Shown here piece by piece: positions 13,096 through 19,728 of a stretch of 31,023 bases of DNA. Every line of letters begins with the position of its first letter. Position 1 is the stretch's first letter. This stretch comes from JBBDJG01 sp040880005 (GTDB lineage: Bacteria; Actinomycetota; Thermoleophilia; Solirubrobacterales; JBBDJG01): contig JBBDJG010000013.1 of the NCBI GenBank assembly GCA_040880005.1, positions 1 through 31,023 on the forward strand, read 5' to 3'. A program made the position numbers and the translations under genes. The notes under the pieces are model-generated. The model saw only the letters and a program-made list of their open reading frames with translations. It ran no database searches and was not told the DNA's origin.

Positions 13096-13608
13096 ATGTC
13101 CTCACTCGCCTCGCTTCAGAAGGCGCTGCAAAGCGCGGGTGTCAGCTATGCAGTGATCGGCGCGCACGCCGTCAACGCGTGGGTGGAACCTCGCTTCACC
13201 GGCGATTTCGACATCACCGTTCAGGCCGACCCCGATGCGCTCGAGCGGCTGGAGGAAGAACTCGCCAAAGAGGGCTACACGAGGGCCGGAGTCGAAGGCC
13301 AGCAGCTCGCCTCGGGGCCTGACTTCGTGCGTTTCACCTCCGACGATCTGGCGATCAGCCTGGAGGTGCAGCTCGCGAAGACCGAGTTTCAGCTCGAGGC
13401 CATCAACCGCGCTCGCCGGCCGGGTGAGTTTCAGGTCGCGACGCCCGAGGACCTGGTCGTGATGAAGTTGATCGCCTACCGGCCCAAGGACCGCGCCGAT
13501 CTGGCCGGGCTCGTGGCGCTGCCCGACCTCGATTGGCACTACGTGGAACGCTGGGCCGGAGCCTGGGACGTGAGCGACCGTCTAGCCGCCGTCAGAAGCG
13601 GCGGCTAG
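13096..13608 (+). CDS. Nucleotidyltransferase-fold protein (AbiEii/DUF6036-like)
   Basis: 170 aa. The N-terminal half has the polymerase-beta-type nucleotidyltransferase signature: a GA loop in YAVIGAHAVNAWVEPR followed by TGDFDITV with the metal-binding Asp37-x-Asp39. Later, TPEDLVVMKLIAYRPKDRADL matches the K..R.KD..DL block of the AbiEii/AbiGii toxin and related DUF6036 families. Such proteins transfer nucleotides or phosphate to tRNA or protein targets in type IV toxin-antitoxin and abortive-infection systems, but chromosomal relatives also exist without known toxicity. It lies 7 bp after the 77-aa gene and lacks its own visible ribosome-binding site, so its translation may depend on the upstream gene. 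Confidence 0.75.
   Translation: MSSLASLQKALQSAGVSYAVIGAHAVNAWVEPRFTGDFDITVQADPDALERLEEELAKEGYTRAGVEGQQLASGPDFVRFTSDDLAISLEVQLAKTEFQLEAINRARRPGEFQVATPEDLVVMKLIAYRPKDRADLAGLVALPDLDWHYVERWAGAWDVSDRLAAVRSGG
13582..13608 (+). terminator. GC-rich hairpin ending on the nucleotidyltransferase stop codon
   Basis: CTAGCCGCC (13582-13590), 9-nt loop, GGCGGCTAG (13600-13608): a perfect 9-bp stem whose last bases are the stop codon. No T-run follows, so it would be a U-less terminator or a 3'-end stabiliser separating this gene from the promoter of the next. Confidence 0.4.
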
Positions 13609-13617
13609 CACTACGGA

Positions 13618-13623
13618 TACCAT
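13618..13623 (+). promoter_or_regulatory. Candidate leaderless -10 element
   Basis: TACCAT ends 6 nt before the ATG at 13630, identical in hexamer and spacing to the element before 12855. Confidence 0.4.
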
Positions 13624-13629
13624 GCCGCC

Positions 13630-14655
13630 ATGCGCGAGCGCTGGAACGCCCTTCAGTGGGACGGCGAGCCCGGCCACTACGAGGTCTACTACCTGACGCT
13701 GACCGAGCCCCGGACCGGGGTCGGCTTCTGGATCCGCTACACGATGGTGGCGCCGCTGCCCGGCACCGGCGAGTCCCCGACGTGCTCGCTTTGGTTCATG
13801 GCGATGGATCGCAGCAATCCCACTGCCAACGTGGGACACAAGGTGAGCCTGCCGATCGCCGAGATGTCGGACAGCAAGGACCCCTTCGAGCTTCGCATCG
13901 GCGAGGCACGGCTCAACGACCATGGAATGTCAGGATCGATCGAAAAGGAGGGTGGGCGCTACACATGGGATCTGCGCTGGCAGCCAACGCTACCCGCATA
14001 CGCTCACGTTCACCCGGCGCTGCGCGCAGCGCGCATCGCGAAGACGATTCTCTTCCTGCCACACCCCGATCTCGTGATCGAAGGCACGATAGACATCAAC
14101 GGACGCAAAGTCGAGATCAGTGGGGCCCACGGTGGGCAGGCGCACCTTTGGGGCTCCAAGCACGCTGCGCGCTGGGCCTGGGCGCACTGCAACGACTTCA
14201 TGGACTCGAACGGGAACGCAGTTGGCGACACATTCTTTGACGGCGTCAGTGTGTTCGTGCCGCGCTTTGGCCGCCAGATCGGGCCGACCACACCGGTCGT
14301 CGCGCGAATTGACGGTCGTGACCTGGTCTCCAATGGGCCAATAGCCGTACAGCGCAACCGAAGCGACTTCGATCTCACGCACTGGTCGTTCAGCGCTCGC
14401 GAGGGCCGCCGCCGACTCACGTGCGCCGTCCGTACGCGAATCGAGGACCTGGTCGGCGTCACCTATCACGATCCCGACGGGGATCTCGCCTACTGCTACA
14501 ACACCGAGGTTGCCGACGTGAAGCTGGAGCTGTTCGAGCGCGCTGCGCGACGCAACGATTGGAGCAAGATCCGCGATCTGCGCTCCAACGGGCATGGCCA
14601 TTTCGAGTACGCGCAGCGCGAGCCGATCGAGGGCGCCAGCCTCCAGGTCGGATGA
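13630..14655 (+). CDS. Lipocalin/tocopherol-cyclase-like beta-barrel protein of unknown function
   Basis: 341 aa, no signal peptide or membrane segment, so probably cytoplasmic. The pattern of alternating beta-strands, with HYEVYYLTL, the central RYTWDLRWQP and the block GGQAHLWGSKHAARWAWAHCNDF, resembles the double lipocalin-like fold shared by tocopherol cyclase-like, hydroxyneurosporene synthase (CrtC) and Svf1-type proteins. Those proteins act on, or bind, hydrophobic isoprenoid or lipid substrates, but I cannot assign a reaction. It is followed by pgeF through an ATGA overlap (14652-14655), so the two are translationally coupled. It stands where a division gene such as ftsZ often precedes pgeF in other Gram-positive genomes. 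Family assignment is moderate, function open. Confidence 0.6.
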   Translation: MRERWNALQWDGEPGHYEVYYLTLTEPRTGVGFWIRYTMVAPLPGTGESPTCSLWFMAMDRSNPTANVGHKVSLPIAEMSDSKDPFELRIGEARLNDHGMSGSIEKEGGRYTWDLRWQPTLPAYAHVHPALRAARIAKTILFLPHPDLVIEGTIDINGRKVEISGAHGGQAHLWGSKHAARWAWAHCNDFMDSNGNAVGDTFFDGVSVFVPRFGRQIGPTTPVVARIDGRDLVSNGPIAVQRNRSDFDLTHWSFSAREGRRRLTCAVRTRIEDLVGVTYHDPDGDLAYCYNTEVADVKLELFERAARRNDWSKIRDLRSNGHGHFEYAQREPIEGASLQVG

Positions 14656-15416
14656 GCACCGCGCAACGGGATGTCGTCGAGCCGTTCCGGTGGTGCGAGG
14701 TGGGGGAGATTCGCTGGTTGGCAGCCGACCTCGGCCACGCGCAGGCGGCCTTCAGCGGTCGCACCGGAGGGGTGAGCAAGGGCCCGTACAACTCACTCAA
14801 CCTGGGCATGCCGACCGATGACGAGCCAACGCTCGTGCGGCAAAACCGGCGACTGCTGGCCGAGGCGTTGGGGCGCGACTTGGCCGGCCTCGCGGTCGGA
14901 CGCCAGGTGCACGGTACGGCGATCGAGGTTCGTGACGCCCGTCCTGCGACGGACGCCTCGCTTGCCGAGGCCGACGCACAGCTTGCACTGAGTGAGGAGG
15001 CGACCCCGCTCGTGCTGGTCGCGGACTGCGTACCGCTCGCGCTGGCAGGCGCGGGCGCGGTCGCGATGGTGCACTGCGGCTGGCGCGGGCTCGCCGGCGG
15101 GATCGTCGAGCGCGCCGTCGCCACGCTCAGCGAGCGAGCGCCATCTGAGCCTGCCGCGATGCGCGCAGCGATCGGTCCCGGCATCGGGTCGTGCTGCTAC
15201 GAGGTCGGGGGCGAGGTGGCCGAGGTGTTCGCCTCCAGCGGACCCACGCTTGATCTGCCGGCGATCGTGCGCACAAGACTGCGACAGGCCGGCTTGCCGA
15301 CAACGGCGATCGTCACATCCGGGCTTTGCACGTCGTGCAACCGCGGCCTGTTCTTCTCTCATCGCCGCGACCGCGGCGTCACCGGCCGCCAGGCGGGACT
15401 TGCTTGGCTTCGCTGA
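14652..15416 (+). CDS. pgeF: PgeF/YfiH-type multicopper-fold purine nucleoside phosphorylase (laccase domain)
   Basis: DUF152/YfiH family. Members act in vitro as adenosine deaminase and purine nucleoside phosphorylase, and the E. coli member is described as a peptidoglycan editing factor. 254 aa with the zinc-site residues visible: GRQVHG (His87), VADCVPLAL (Cys126) and VHCGWRGLAGG (His141), plus IGPGIGSCCYEVG and the C-terminal CTSCN...FFSHRRD. The ATG at 14652 overlaps the previous stop; the open frame extends farther back but only as a shadow of the upstream gene. The following yggS start lies inside its 3' end. Confidence 0.92.
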   Translation: MSTAQRDVVEPFRWCEVGEIRWLAADLGHAQAAFSGRTGGVSKGPYNSLNLGMPTDDEPTLVRQNRRLLAEALGRDLAGLAVGRQVHGTAIEVRDARPATDASLAEADAQLALSEEATPLVLVADCVPLALAGAGAVAMVHCGWRGLAGGIVERAVATLSERAPSEPAAMRAAIGPGIGSCCYEVGGEVAEVFASSGPTLDLPAIVRTRLRQAGLPTTAIVTSGLCTSCNRGLFFSHRRDRGVTGRQAGLAWLR

Positions 15417-16105
15417 TCGAGTCGATCGAGGTCGAGACGGTGCGCGCGAACGTGGCAATCGCGCGCGAGCGGATCGCCGACGCAGCCGTCAGGGCTGGCC
15501 GCGATTCCGCGCAAGTCGAGCTGCTGGCCGCAACCAAGTACGTGCCGCTCGAGCTGATGGGCAAGCTGGTCGAGGCCGGCATCGTGCTTGCCGGAGAGAA
15601 CACTGCACAGGACCTCGCTGCCAAGCACGAGCGTCTCAGTAATCGCATCACCTTCGACTTCATCGGCCATCTCCAAAGCCGCAAGACGAAGGACGTGCTG
15701 CCACTCGTACGCCTGATCCACTCGGTCGAAAGCGCCTCGGTCGTAGCGCGGATCGAGCGCCACGCGACTGCCCCCGTCGAAGTCTTGCTGGAGGTCAACG
15801 CCTCTGGCGAGCAATCCAAGTTCGGTCTCACCCCGTCGGACGTCGACCCATTCATAGATGCCGCGTCCACGGAAGCTCCCAAGGTGCGCTTCGCGGGCCT
15901 GATGACGATGCCGCCGTTCACCGACGATCCGGAACGTGCGCGACCGTGTTTTTCCGCCCTGTACGACCTCGCGCAGCGACTGCGGCGCGACTGGGGCCCG
16001 CAGCACGGCTTCAAGACTCTCTCCATGGGCACCAGCCAGGACTACGAAGTGGCGGTCGAGGAGGGCGCGACCATCGTCCGTCTCGGAGCCGTGCTCTACG
16101 AATAG
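15404..16105 (+). CDS. yggS: YggS/PLPBP family pyridoxal-phosphate-binding protein
   Basis: PLP homeostasis protein with an alanine-racemase-like barrel and no known catalysis. About 233 aa. The PLP Lys is Lys45 in LLAATKYVPLE; GENTAQDLAAKHE, FDFIGHLQSRKTKDVL, LLEVNASGEQSKFGL, GLMTMPPF and LSMGTSQDYEVAVEEGATIVRLG follow in the normal order. No ATG exists near the proper N-terminus. I chose TTG at 15404 (13-bp overlap with pgeF), which gives a normal length; a start at the ATG 15326 would add unrelated residues. The pgeF-yggS-sepF order is the classic division-cluster flank of Gram-positives. Confidence 0.88.
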   Translation: MASLIESIEVETVRANVAIARERIADAAVRAGRDSAQVELLAATKYVPLELMGKLVEAGIVLAGENTAQDLAAKHERLSNRITFDFIGHLQSRKTKDVLPLVRLIHSVESASVVARIERHATAPVEVLLEVNASGEQSKFGLTPSDVDPFIDAASTEAPKVRFAGLMTMPPFTDDPERARPCFSALYDLAQRLRRDWGPQHGFKTLSMGTSQDYEVAVEEGATIVRLGAVLYE

Positions 16106-16231
16106 AGTGGCCCAGAGCAGCCCGGGGACGCCGATCTGGCTCGGCGATGCTTTACTTAGGGGCGGCAGCTAGTGCAGGGATTTTCCCCGGCCAAGCGAAG
16201 AAAGCCCCGAAACGACCTTCAGCAACCAACT
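16106..16231. other. yggS-sepF intergenic region
   Basis: 126 bp. A hairpin, CGCCGA-TCTGGC-TCGGCG (16129-16146), may act as a terminator after yggS, although no clean T-tract follows. TTTACTTAG just downstream could hold a -10 element for sepF. No Shine-Dalgarno sequence is seen before the sepF ATG. Confidence 0.35.
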
Positions 16232-16765
16232 ATGGCCCTCAGAGACACCTGGCACCGGGCGCTCCAGTACTTCGGATTGGCGGAGGATGACCGCTACGTC
16301 GACGAGGAGGAGCCGCTCGACCCCTTCGAGCCCGAGGCAGAGCTCGAGGATCGCTATCGCGACCGCACGCAGGTGCGACGCGTAGGCGGGCGCCGCCGCG
16401 ACGAAATCGACGACATCTTCGCCGACGATGTCCCGGCCCGCTCGCAGGCACGAGTCCTTCGCTCTGTTTCCAATGGACGCGGTGGATCCGTCCAGGTACA
16501 CCTCGTGATCCCGAAGAACTTCAACGACGCCCAGCAGATCGCGGACAAGTTCAAGGACGCCGTACCCGTGATCCTCAACCTCCAGGGCGCCGACACCGAC
16601 CTCTCCAAGCGATTGATCGACTTCGCAAGCGGGCTCACGTATGCCCTCGACGGCGGCATGCAGCGGATTGCCGACAAGGTCTTCCTGCTGACGCCGCGCA
16701 ATGTCGAAGTTTCCGCCGAAGAGCGTGCGCGACTGCTGGAGAAGGGCTTCTTCAACCAATCGTAG
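16232..16765 (+). CDS. sepF: Cell division protein SepF
   Basis: Membrane-binding partner of FtsZ that anchors and aligns Z-ring filaments. 177 aa. The N-terminus MALRDTWHRALQYFGLAEDD is a short amphipathic helix of the kind that binds membrane, followed by an acidic and then basic linker and the SepF core: VHLVIPKNFNDAQQIADKFKD, VILNLQGAD, LSKRLIDFASGLTYALDGGMQRIADKVFLLTP. The ATG at 16232 gives the conserved N-terminus; the longer frame from 16172 adds a basic stretch not typical of the family. proC follows after 13 bp. Confidence 0.92.
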   Translation: MALRDTWHRALQYFGLAEDDRYVDEEEPLDPFEPEAELEDRYRDRTQVRRVGGRRRDEIDDIFADDVPARSQARVLRSVSNGRGGSVQVHLVIPKNFNDAQQIADKFKDAVPVILNLQGADTDLSKRLIDFASGLTYALDGGMQRIADKVFLLTPRNVEVSAEERARLLEKGFFNQS

Positions 16766-16778
16766 GGTTGACCTGGCC

Positions 16779-17609
16779 ATGATCGTCGGGCTGATCGGGG
16801 CCGGAAACATGGGGGGTGCGCTTGCACGTGGCTGGGCATCGGCCGACACGGGCCCCGACAAGCTGTTGATCGCCGACGCGGTCGAGCAACAGGCGCGTGC
16901 GCTGGCCGACGACGTCGACGGCAAGCGAGCCAAGTCCAGCGTTGAGCTGGCGCAGGACGCCGACGTAATCGTGCTCGCCATGAAGCCGGCGGGGCTGCTG
17001 CAGGTTGCGTCCGAGATCCGTGTCACGGTCAGCGAACGGCGCTTGCCGATCGTGTCGATCCTCGGCGGTACCGGCATCGCGCGCATCGAAGAGGCGTTCG
17101 GGCCTGGAGCTCCCATAGTGCGCTTCATGCCGAACATAGCGGCCGAGGTCCGTGCGGGCACGTTCTGCTACACGTCCAACGAGGCACTCGACGAGCGTAC
17201 GGAGAGGGCCCTGCTCGACCTGTTCGGCCTGCTCGGCGTTCTTGTCTCGGTTGACGAACGCCTCATGGACGCGGCCACCGCGATCTCCGGCTGCGGCCCC
17301 GCCTTCTACGCCATGGTCGTGGAAGCATTGGTCGATGCCGGCGTGAAAGAGGGGTTGACAGCTCGGCAGGCCAGCGAGCTGGCAATCACGACCATGGCCG
17401 GGACGGCTGCCCTACTCGAGCGCCACGAAGGCGACACTGTGTCGCTACGGCGCAAGGTGACGTCGCCCGGCGGTACCACCGCCGCGGGCGTGGCTGCGCT
17501 CGAGCACCACCATCTGCGCGTGGCCTTCATGGCGGCGGTCGAGGCGGTCGTGCATCGCGCGGACGAGCTGCACCCGCCGGCGGCCGGCGACAAAGGCCGA
17601 TCGACATGA
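16779..17609 (+). CDS. proC: Pyrroline-5-carboxylate reductase (ProC)
   Basis: NAD(P)H-dependent last step of proline synthesis. 276 aa. Rossmann motif GLIGAGNMGGAL at residues 4-15, VIVLAMKPAGL, VRFMPNIAAEVRAGTFCY, the dimer/substrate region AISGCGPAFYAMVVEAL and the C-terminal signature RRKVTSPGGTTAAGVAALE. The ATG at 16779 places the Rossmann motif right at the N-terminus. The link sepF-proC-yggT is common in actinobacteria. The stop overlaps the yggT ATG (ATGA at 17606-17609). Confidence 0.94.
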   Translation: MIVGLIGAGNMGGALARGWASADTGPDKLLIADAVEQQARALADDVDGKRAKSSVELAQDADVIVLAMKPAGLLQVASEIRVTVSERRLPIVSILGGTGIARIEEAFGPGAPIVRFMPNIAAEVRAGTFCYTSNEALDERTERALLDLFGLLGVLVSVDERLMDAATAISGCGPAFYAMVVEALVDAGVKEGLTARQASELAITTMAGTAALLERHEGDTVSLRRKVTSPGGTTAAGVAALEHHHLRVAFMAAVEAVVHRADELHPPAAGDKGRST

Positions 17610-17911
17610 CGACCGCGGTAGTCGACCGCTTTGACATCGCCAACTACGTGGACATGCTGTTCGTCGTCTACATTGTGCTGCTCTTCGTGCGCATCCTGCT
17701 GTCGTGGATTCCACGCCTTCCCTACAACACGCTGCTGAACGGCCTGGTCAAGTTCGTCCATGACACCACAGACCCTTATCTGAACGTCTTTCGGCGCATA
17801 CTCCCGCCTCTGGGGCGCGGTGGCTTCGCGCTCGATCTCAGCCCGATCATCGCGATCTTCGTGCTCTGGTACTCCCGGGAGTTACTCGTCGCTCTAATCA
17901 GGCCCGGATAG
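17606..17911 (+). CDS. yggT: YggT family integral membrane protein
   Basis: 101 aa with two hydrophobic segments (about residues 17-35, MLFVVYIVLLFVRILLSW, and 79-97, LSPIIAIFVLWYSRELLVAL). Between them the family signature DTTDPYLNVFRRILPPLGRGGFALDLSP is visible. YggT proteins are associated with the division/SepF gene neighbourhood and have been linked to osmotic tolerance and photosystem or nucleoid phenotypes in various organisms; the exact role is unsettled. Translationally coupled to proC, with the next gene starting immediately after its stop. Confidence 0.9.
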   Translation: MTTAVVDRFDIANYVDMLFVVYIVLLFVRILLSWIPRLPYNTLLNGLVKFVHDTTDPYLNVFRRILPPLGRGGFALDLSPIIAIFVLWYSRELLVALIRPG

Positions 17912-18205
17912 ATGGAGGCTGTCAGCGGGCGTGCCGACGGCGCGCTCGTATCCGTGCGACTGAAGCCGCGCGCGACCAGCGATCGCATCGGCGGTGTGCG
18001 CGGGGGGGCGCTACAGGTGCACGTCAAGGCTCCACCGCTCGAGAACCGTGCCAACGACGCGCTGCTGAAGCTGCTCGCCAAACGGCTGCGCCGTCCTCGC
18101 TCCAGCCTCGAGCTGGTGCGCGGTGCTCGCGGGCGCGACAAACAGGTGCTGGTCCGGGGCGCCGACGTGGCCGAGGTGAGCCGTGGGCTCGGCGGCGATG
18201 AGTGA
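17912..18205 (+). CDS. yggU: DUF167/YggU family protein
   Basis: 97 aa. The family pattern is clear: VSVRLKPRATSDRIGGV near residue 13, then VKAPPLENRANDALLKLLAKRL, and LVRGARGRDKQVLVRG. The function is unknown across bacteria. The ATG immediately follows the yggT stop with no gap, and the 3' end overlaps lspA by 8 bp. Conserved linkage with yggT suggests a shared but unknown role. Confidence 0.88.
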   Translation: MEAVSGRADGALVSVRLKPRATSDRIGGVRGGALQVHVKAPPLENRANDALLKLLAKRLRRPRSSLELVRGARGRDKQVLVRGADVAEVSRGLGGDE

Positions 18206-18689
18206 CCTCGACCCAGCGGCAGCGGGGCCTCACTCGCGCGCGGCGGTGTTCGGACGCGCGGTCGCGGTTGCTCTCGCGGTGGTGGGCATCGATCAACTCG
18301 CCAAGCAGATCGCGATTCACGCGGTTGAGCCGGGCCATCCGTTCGAGATCATGTTTGGAATCGAAGTCGCCAACGTGCGTAACCCGGGCATCGCGTTCGG
18401 CTTCCTCTCGGAAAGCGACGGGGCGATACTGGCCATCACGGCCGGGGCCATCGCCGCAATGGTCGCCTACCTCGCGATGCATTACGCGCGACCCGGGCTG
18501 TGGCTCGCGGTCGGCCTGCTCGCGGGGGGTGCGATTGCGAATCTCACCGACCGGCTGCGGGTCGGTGAGGTGATCGACTTCATCGACTTCCCGCTGTGGC
18601 CCGCCTTCAACCTGGCGGACGTGGCGATCGTGCTCGGCGCCGTGGGCCTCGCGCTCACGTTGATGGGTCCCGATGAGCAGCGTGCGTGA
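18198..18689 (+). CDS. lspA: Lipoprotein signal peptidase (LspA)
   Basis: Aspartyl intramembrane protease that cleaves the signal peptide of prolipoproteins after lipid modification. 163 aa with four hydrophobic segments (about 19-36, 76-94, 100-116, 140-157). The conserved motifs are VNVRNPGIAFGF-like (VANVRNPGIAFGF), GGAIANLTDRLRVGEVIDFIDF and PAFNLADVAI; the two catalytic Asp residues lie in the last two. An upstream GTG at 18183 is a possible start, but the ATG at 18198, just inside the end of yggU, is likelier. The next gene overlaps it by 17 bp. Confidence 0.93.
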   Translation: MSDLDPAAAGPHSRAAVFGRAVAVALAVVGIDQLAKQIAIHAVEPGHPFEIMFGIEVANVRNPGIAFGFLSESDGAILAITAGAIAAMVAYLAMHYARPGLWLAVGLLAGGAIANLTDRLRVGEVIDFIDFPLWPAFNLADVAIVLGAVGLALTLMGPDEQRA

Positions 18690-19581
18690 GCCTGTCCGAC
18701 TGACGGTTCCGGCTGACGCCGCGGGGCGACGGCTCGACACGTGGCTGGCGCAGGCGCTCGCCTCCTACTCACGTAGCGAGTTGGCGCGCTCGATAGACGC
18801 GGGGCTCGTAAAGGTTGACGGTCATGCCGTAACCCGGAGCATGCGCCTCGCCGGTGGCGAGCACGTCACGATTCGGCCCGTCGAGCCACGTTCGCAGATA
18901 CCCGCAGCCGCCGAGCCGCGAATCGTCTTCGAGGACGCGTCGCTCCTGGTGGTCGACAAGCCCGCCGGGTTGGTGGTGCATCCGGCCCGTGGCCACCGTG
19001 CCGAGACTCTCACCGAGCTGCTCGAGCGCAACGCCGACGGTCGATGGCGCGCCCACCCCGTACATCGGCTCGACCGCGACACGTCGGGCTTGATGGTGGT
19101 GGCAAAGGAAGAGCGCACGCGTGCCCGGCTTGCGCTTGCACTCCGCAAGCGCGAACTGGAGCGCGAATACCTCGCGCTCGTGGCCGGGCGCCCCGCAACC
19201 CGCAGCGGAACCATCGACGCTCCGCTCGGTCGCGACCGGGTTCGGCGTACGCGTACCTCGGCCGACACCGCCAAAGCGCGACGGGCCGTCACTCATTTCG
19301 AGGTCGAACAGCCCGTGGGGCAATACACGCTGCTGCGAGTGTGCCTCGAAACGGGACGCACGCATCAGATTCGCGCGCACCTGGCGATGATCGACCTGCC
19401 GGTGGCGGGCGACCCCGACTATGGCGGGCGTGGGGCTCTCGAGCTGAAGCGCCAGTTCCTGCACAGCGCGCGGCTGGCGCTGACGCACCCGGCGACCGGC
19501 GACCGCCTGGAGTGGCGGTCAGATCTGCCCGTAGATTTGACCGAGGCGCTCGAGCGGGCTCGTCTGGGCGAGGACCACTAG
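18673..19581 (+). CDS. rluD: Ribosomal large subunit pseudouridine synthase, RluD/RluC type
   Basis: Isomerises uridines in 23S rRNA (RluD: helix 69). 302 aa. The N-terminal S4 RNA-binding domain (RRLDTWLAQALASYSRSELARSIDAGLVKVDG, about 19-50) is followed by the catalytic domain with LLVVDKPAGLVVHP, the active-site motif HRLDRDTSGLMVV (catalytic Asp134) and LETGRTHQIRAHL. The lspA-rluD linkage is widespread in Gram-positives, where the gene is usually called rluD, although target positions are not proven here. Confidence 0.9.
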   Translation: MSSVREPVRLTVPADAAGRRLDTWLAQALASYSRSELARSIDAGLVKVDGHAVTRSMRLAGGEHVTIRPVEPRSQIPAAAEPRIVFEDASLLVVDKPAGLVVHPARGHRAETLTELLERNADGRWRAHPVHRLDRDTSGLMVVAKEERTRARLALALRKRELEREYLALVAGRPATRSGTIDAPLGRDRVRRTRTSADTAKARRAVTHFEVEQPVGQYTLLRVCLETGRTHQIRAHLAMIDLPVAGDPDYGGRGALELKRQFLHSARLALTHPATGDRLEWRSDLPVDLTEALERARLGEDH

Positions 19582-19584
19582 AAT
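19579..19584 (+). promoter_or_regulatory. Candidate -10 element of the rpsB operon
   Basis: TAGAAT, 5 of 6 matches to TATAAT, overlaps the rluD stop codon. It would start a leader of about 135-140 nt before rpsB. No good -35 is visible, so confidence is low. Confidence 0.35.
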
Positions 19585-19728
19585 GAACCCTCGTAATCGA
19601 CCCCGATCACGCGGCAGCGGCCCTGCCCGGCCTCGGCAGAAGCAAGAACTTCCAGCCGAACGGGCTCCGTCAAGCCGGCGGTCGGATTGGCGTCGCCAGA
19701 CGCCTGCCAACACACAAAAGGGAGATCG
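19585..19728 (+). promoter_or_regulatory. rpsB 5' leader
   Basis: A 144-bp untranslated stretch ahead of rpsB. A perfect 6-bp stem with a GCCA tetraloop (GGCGTC/GACGCC, 19689-19704) precedes a strong AAAGGGAG ribosome-binding site about 5 nt from the ATG. Many ribosomal-protein operons are autoregulated through leader RNA, so this hairpin may be an S2-binding site; that is inference only. Confidence 0.4.
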
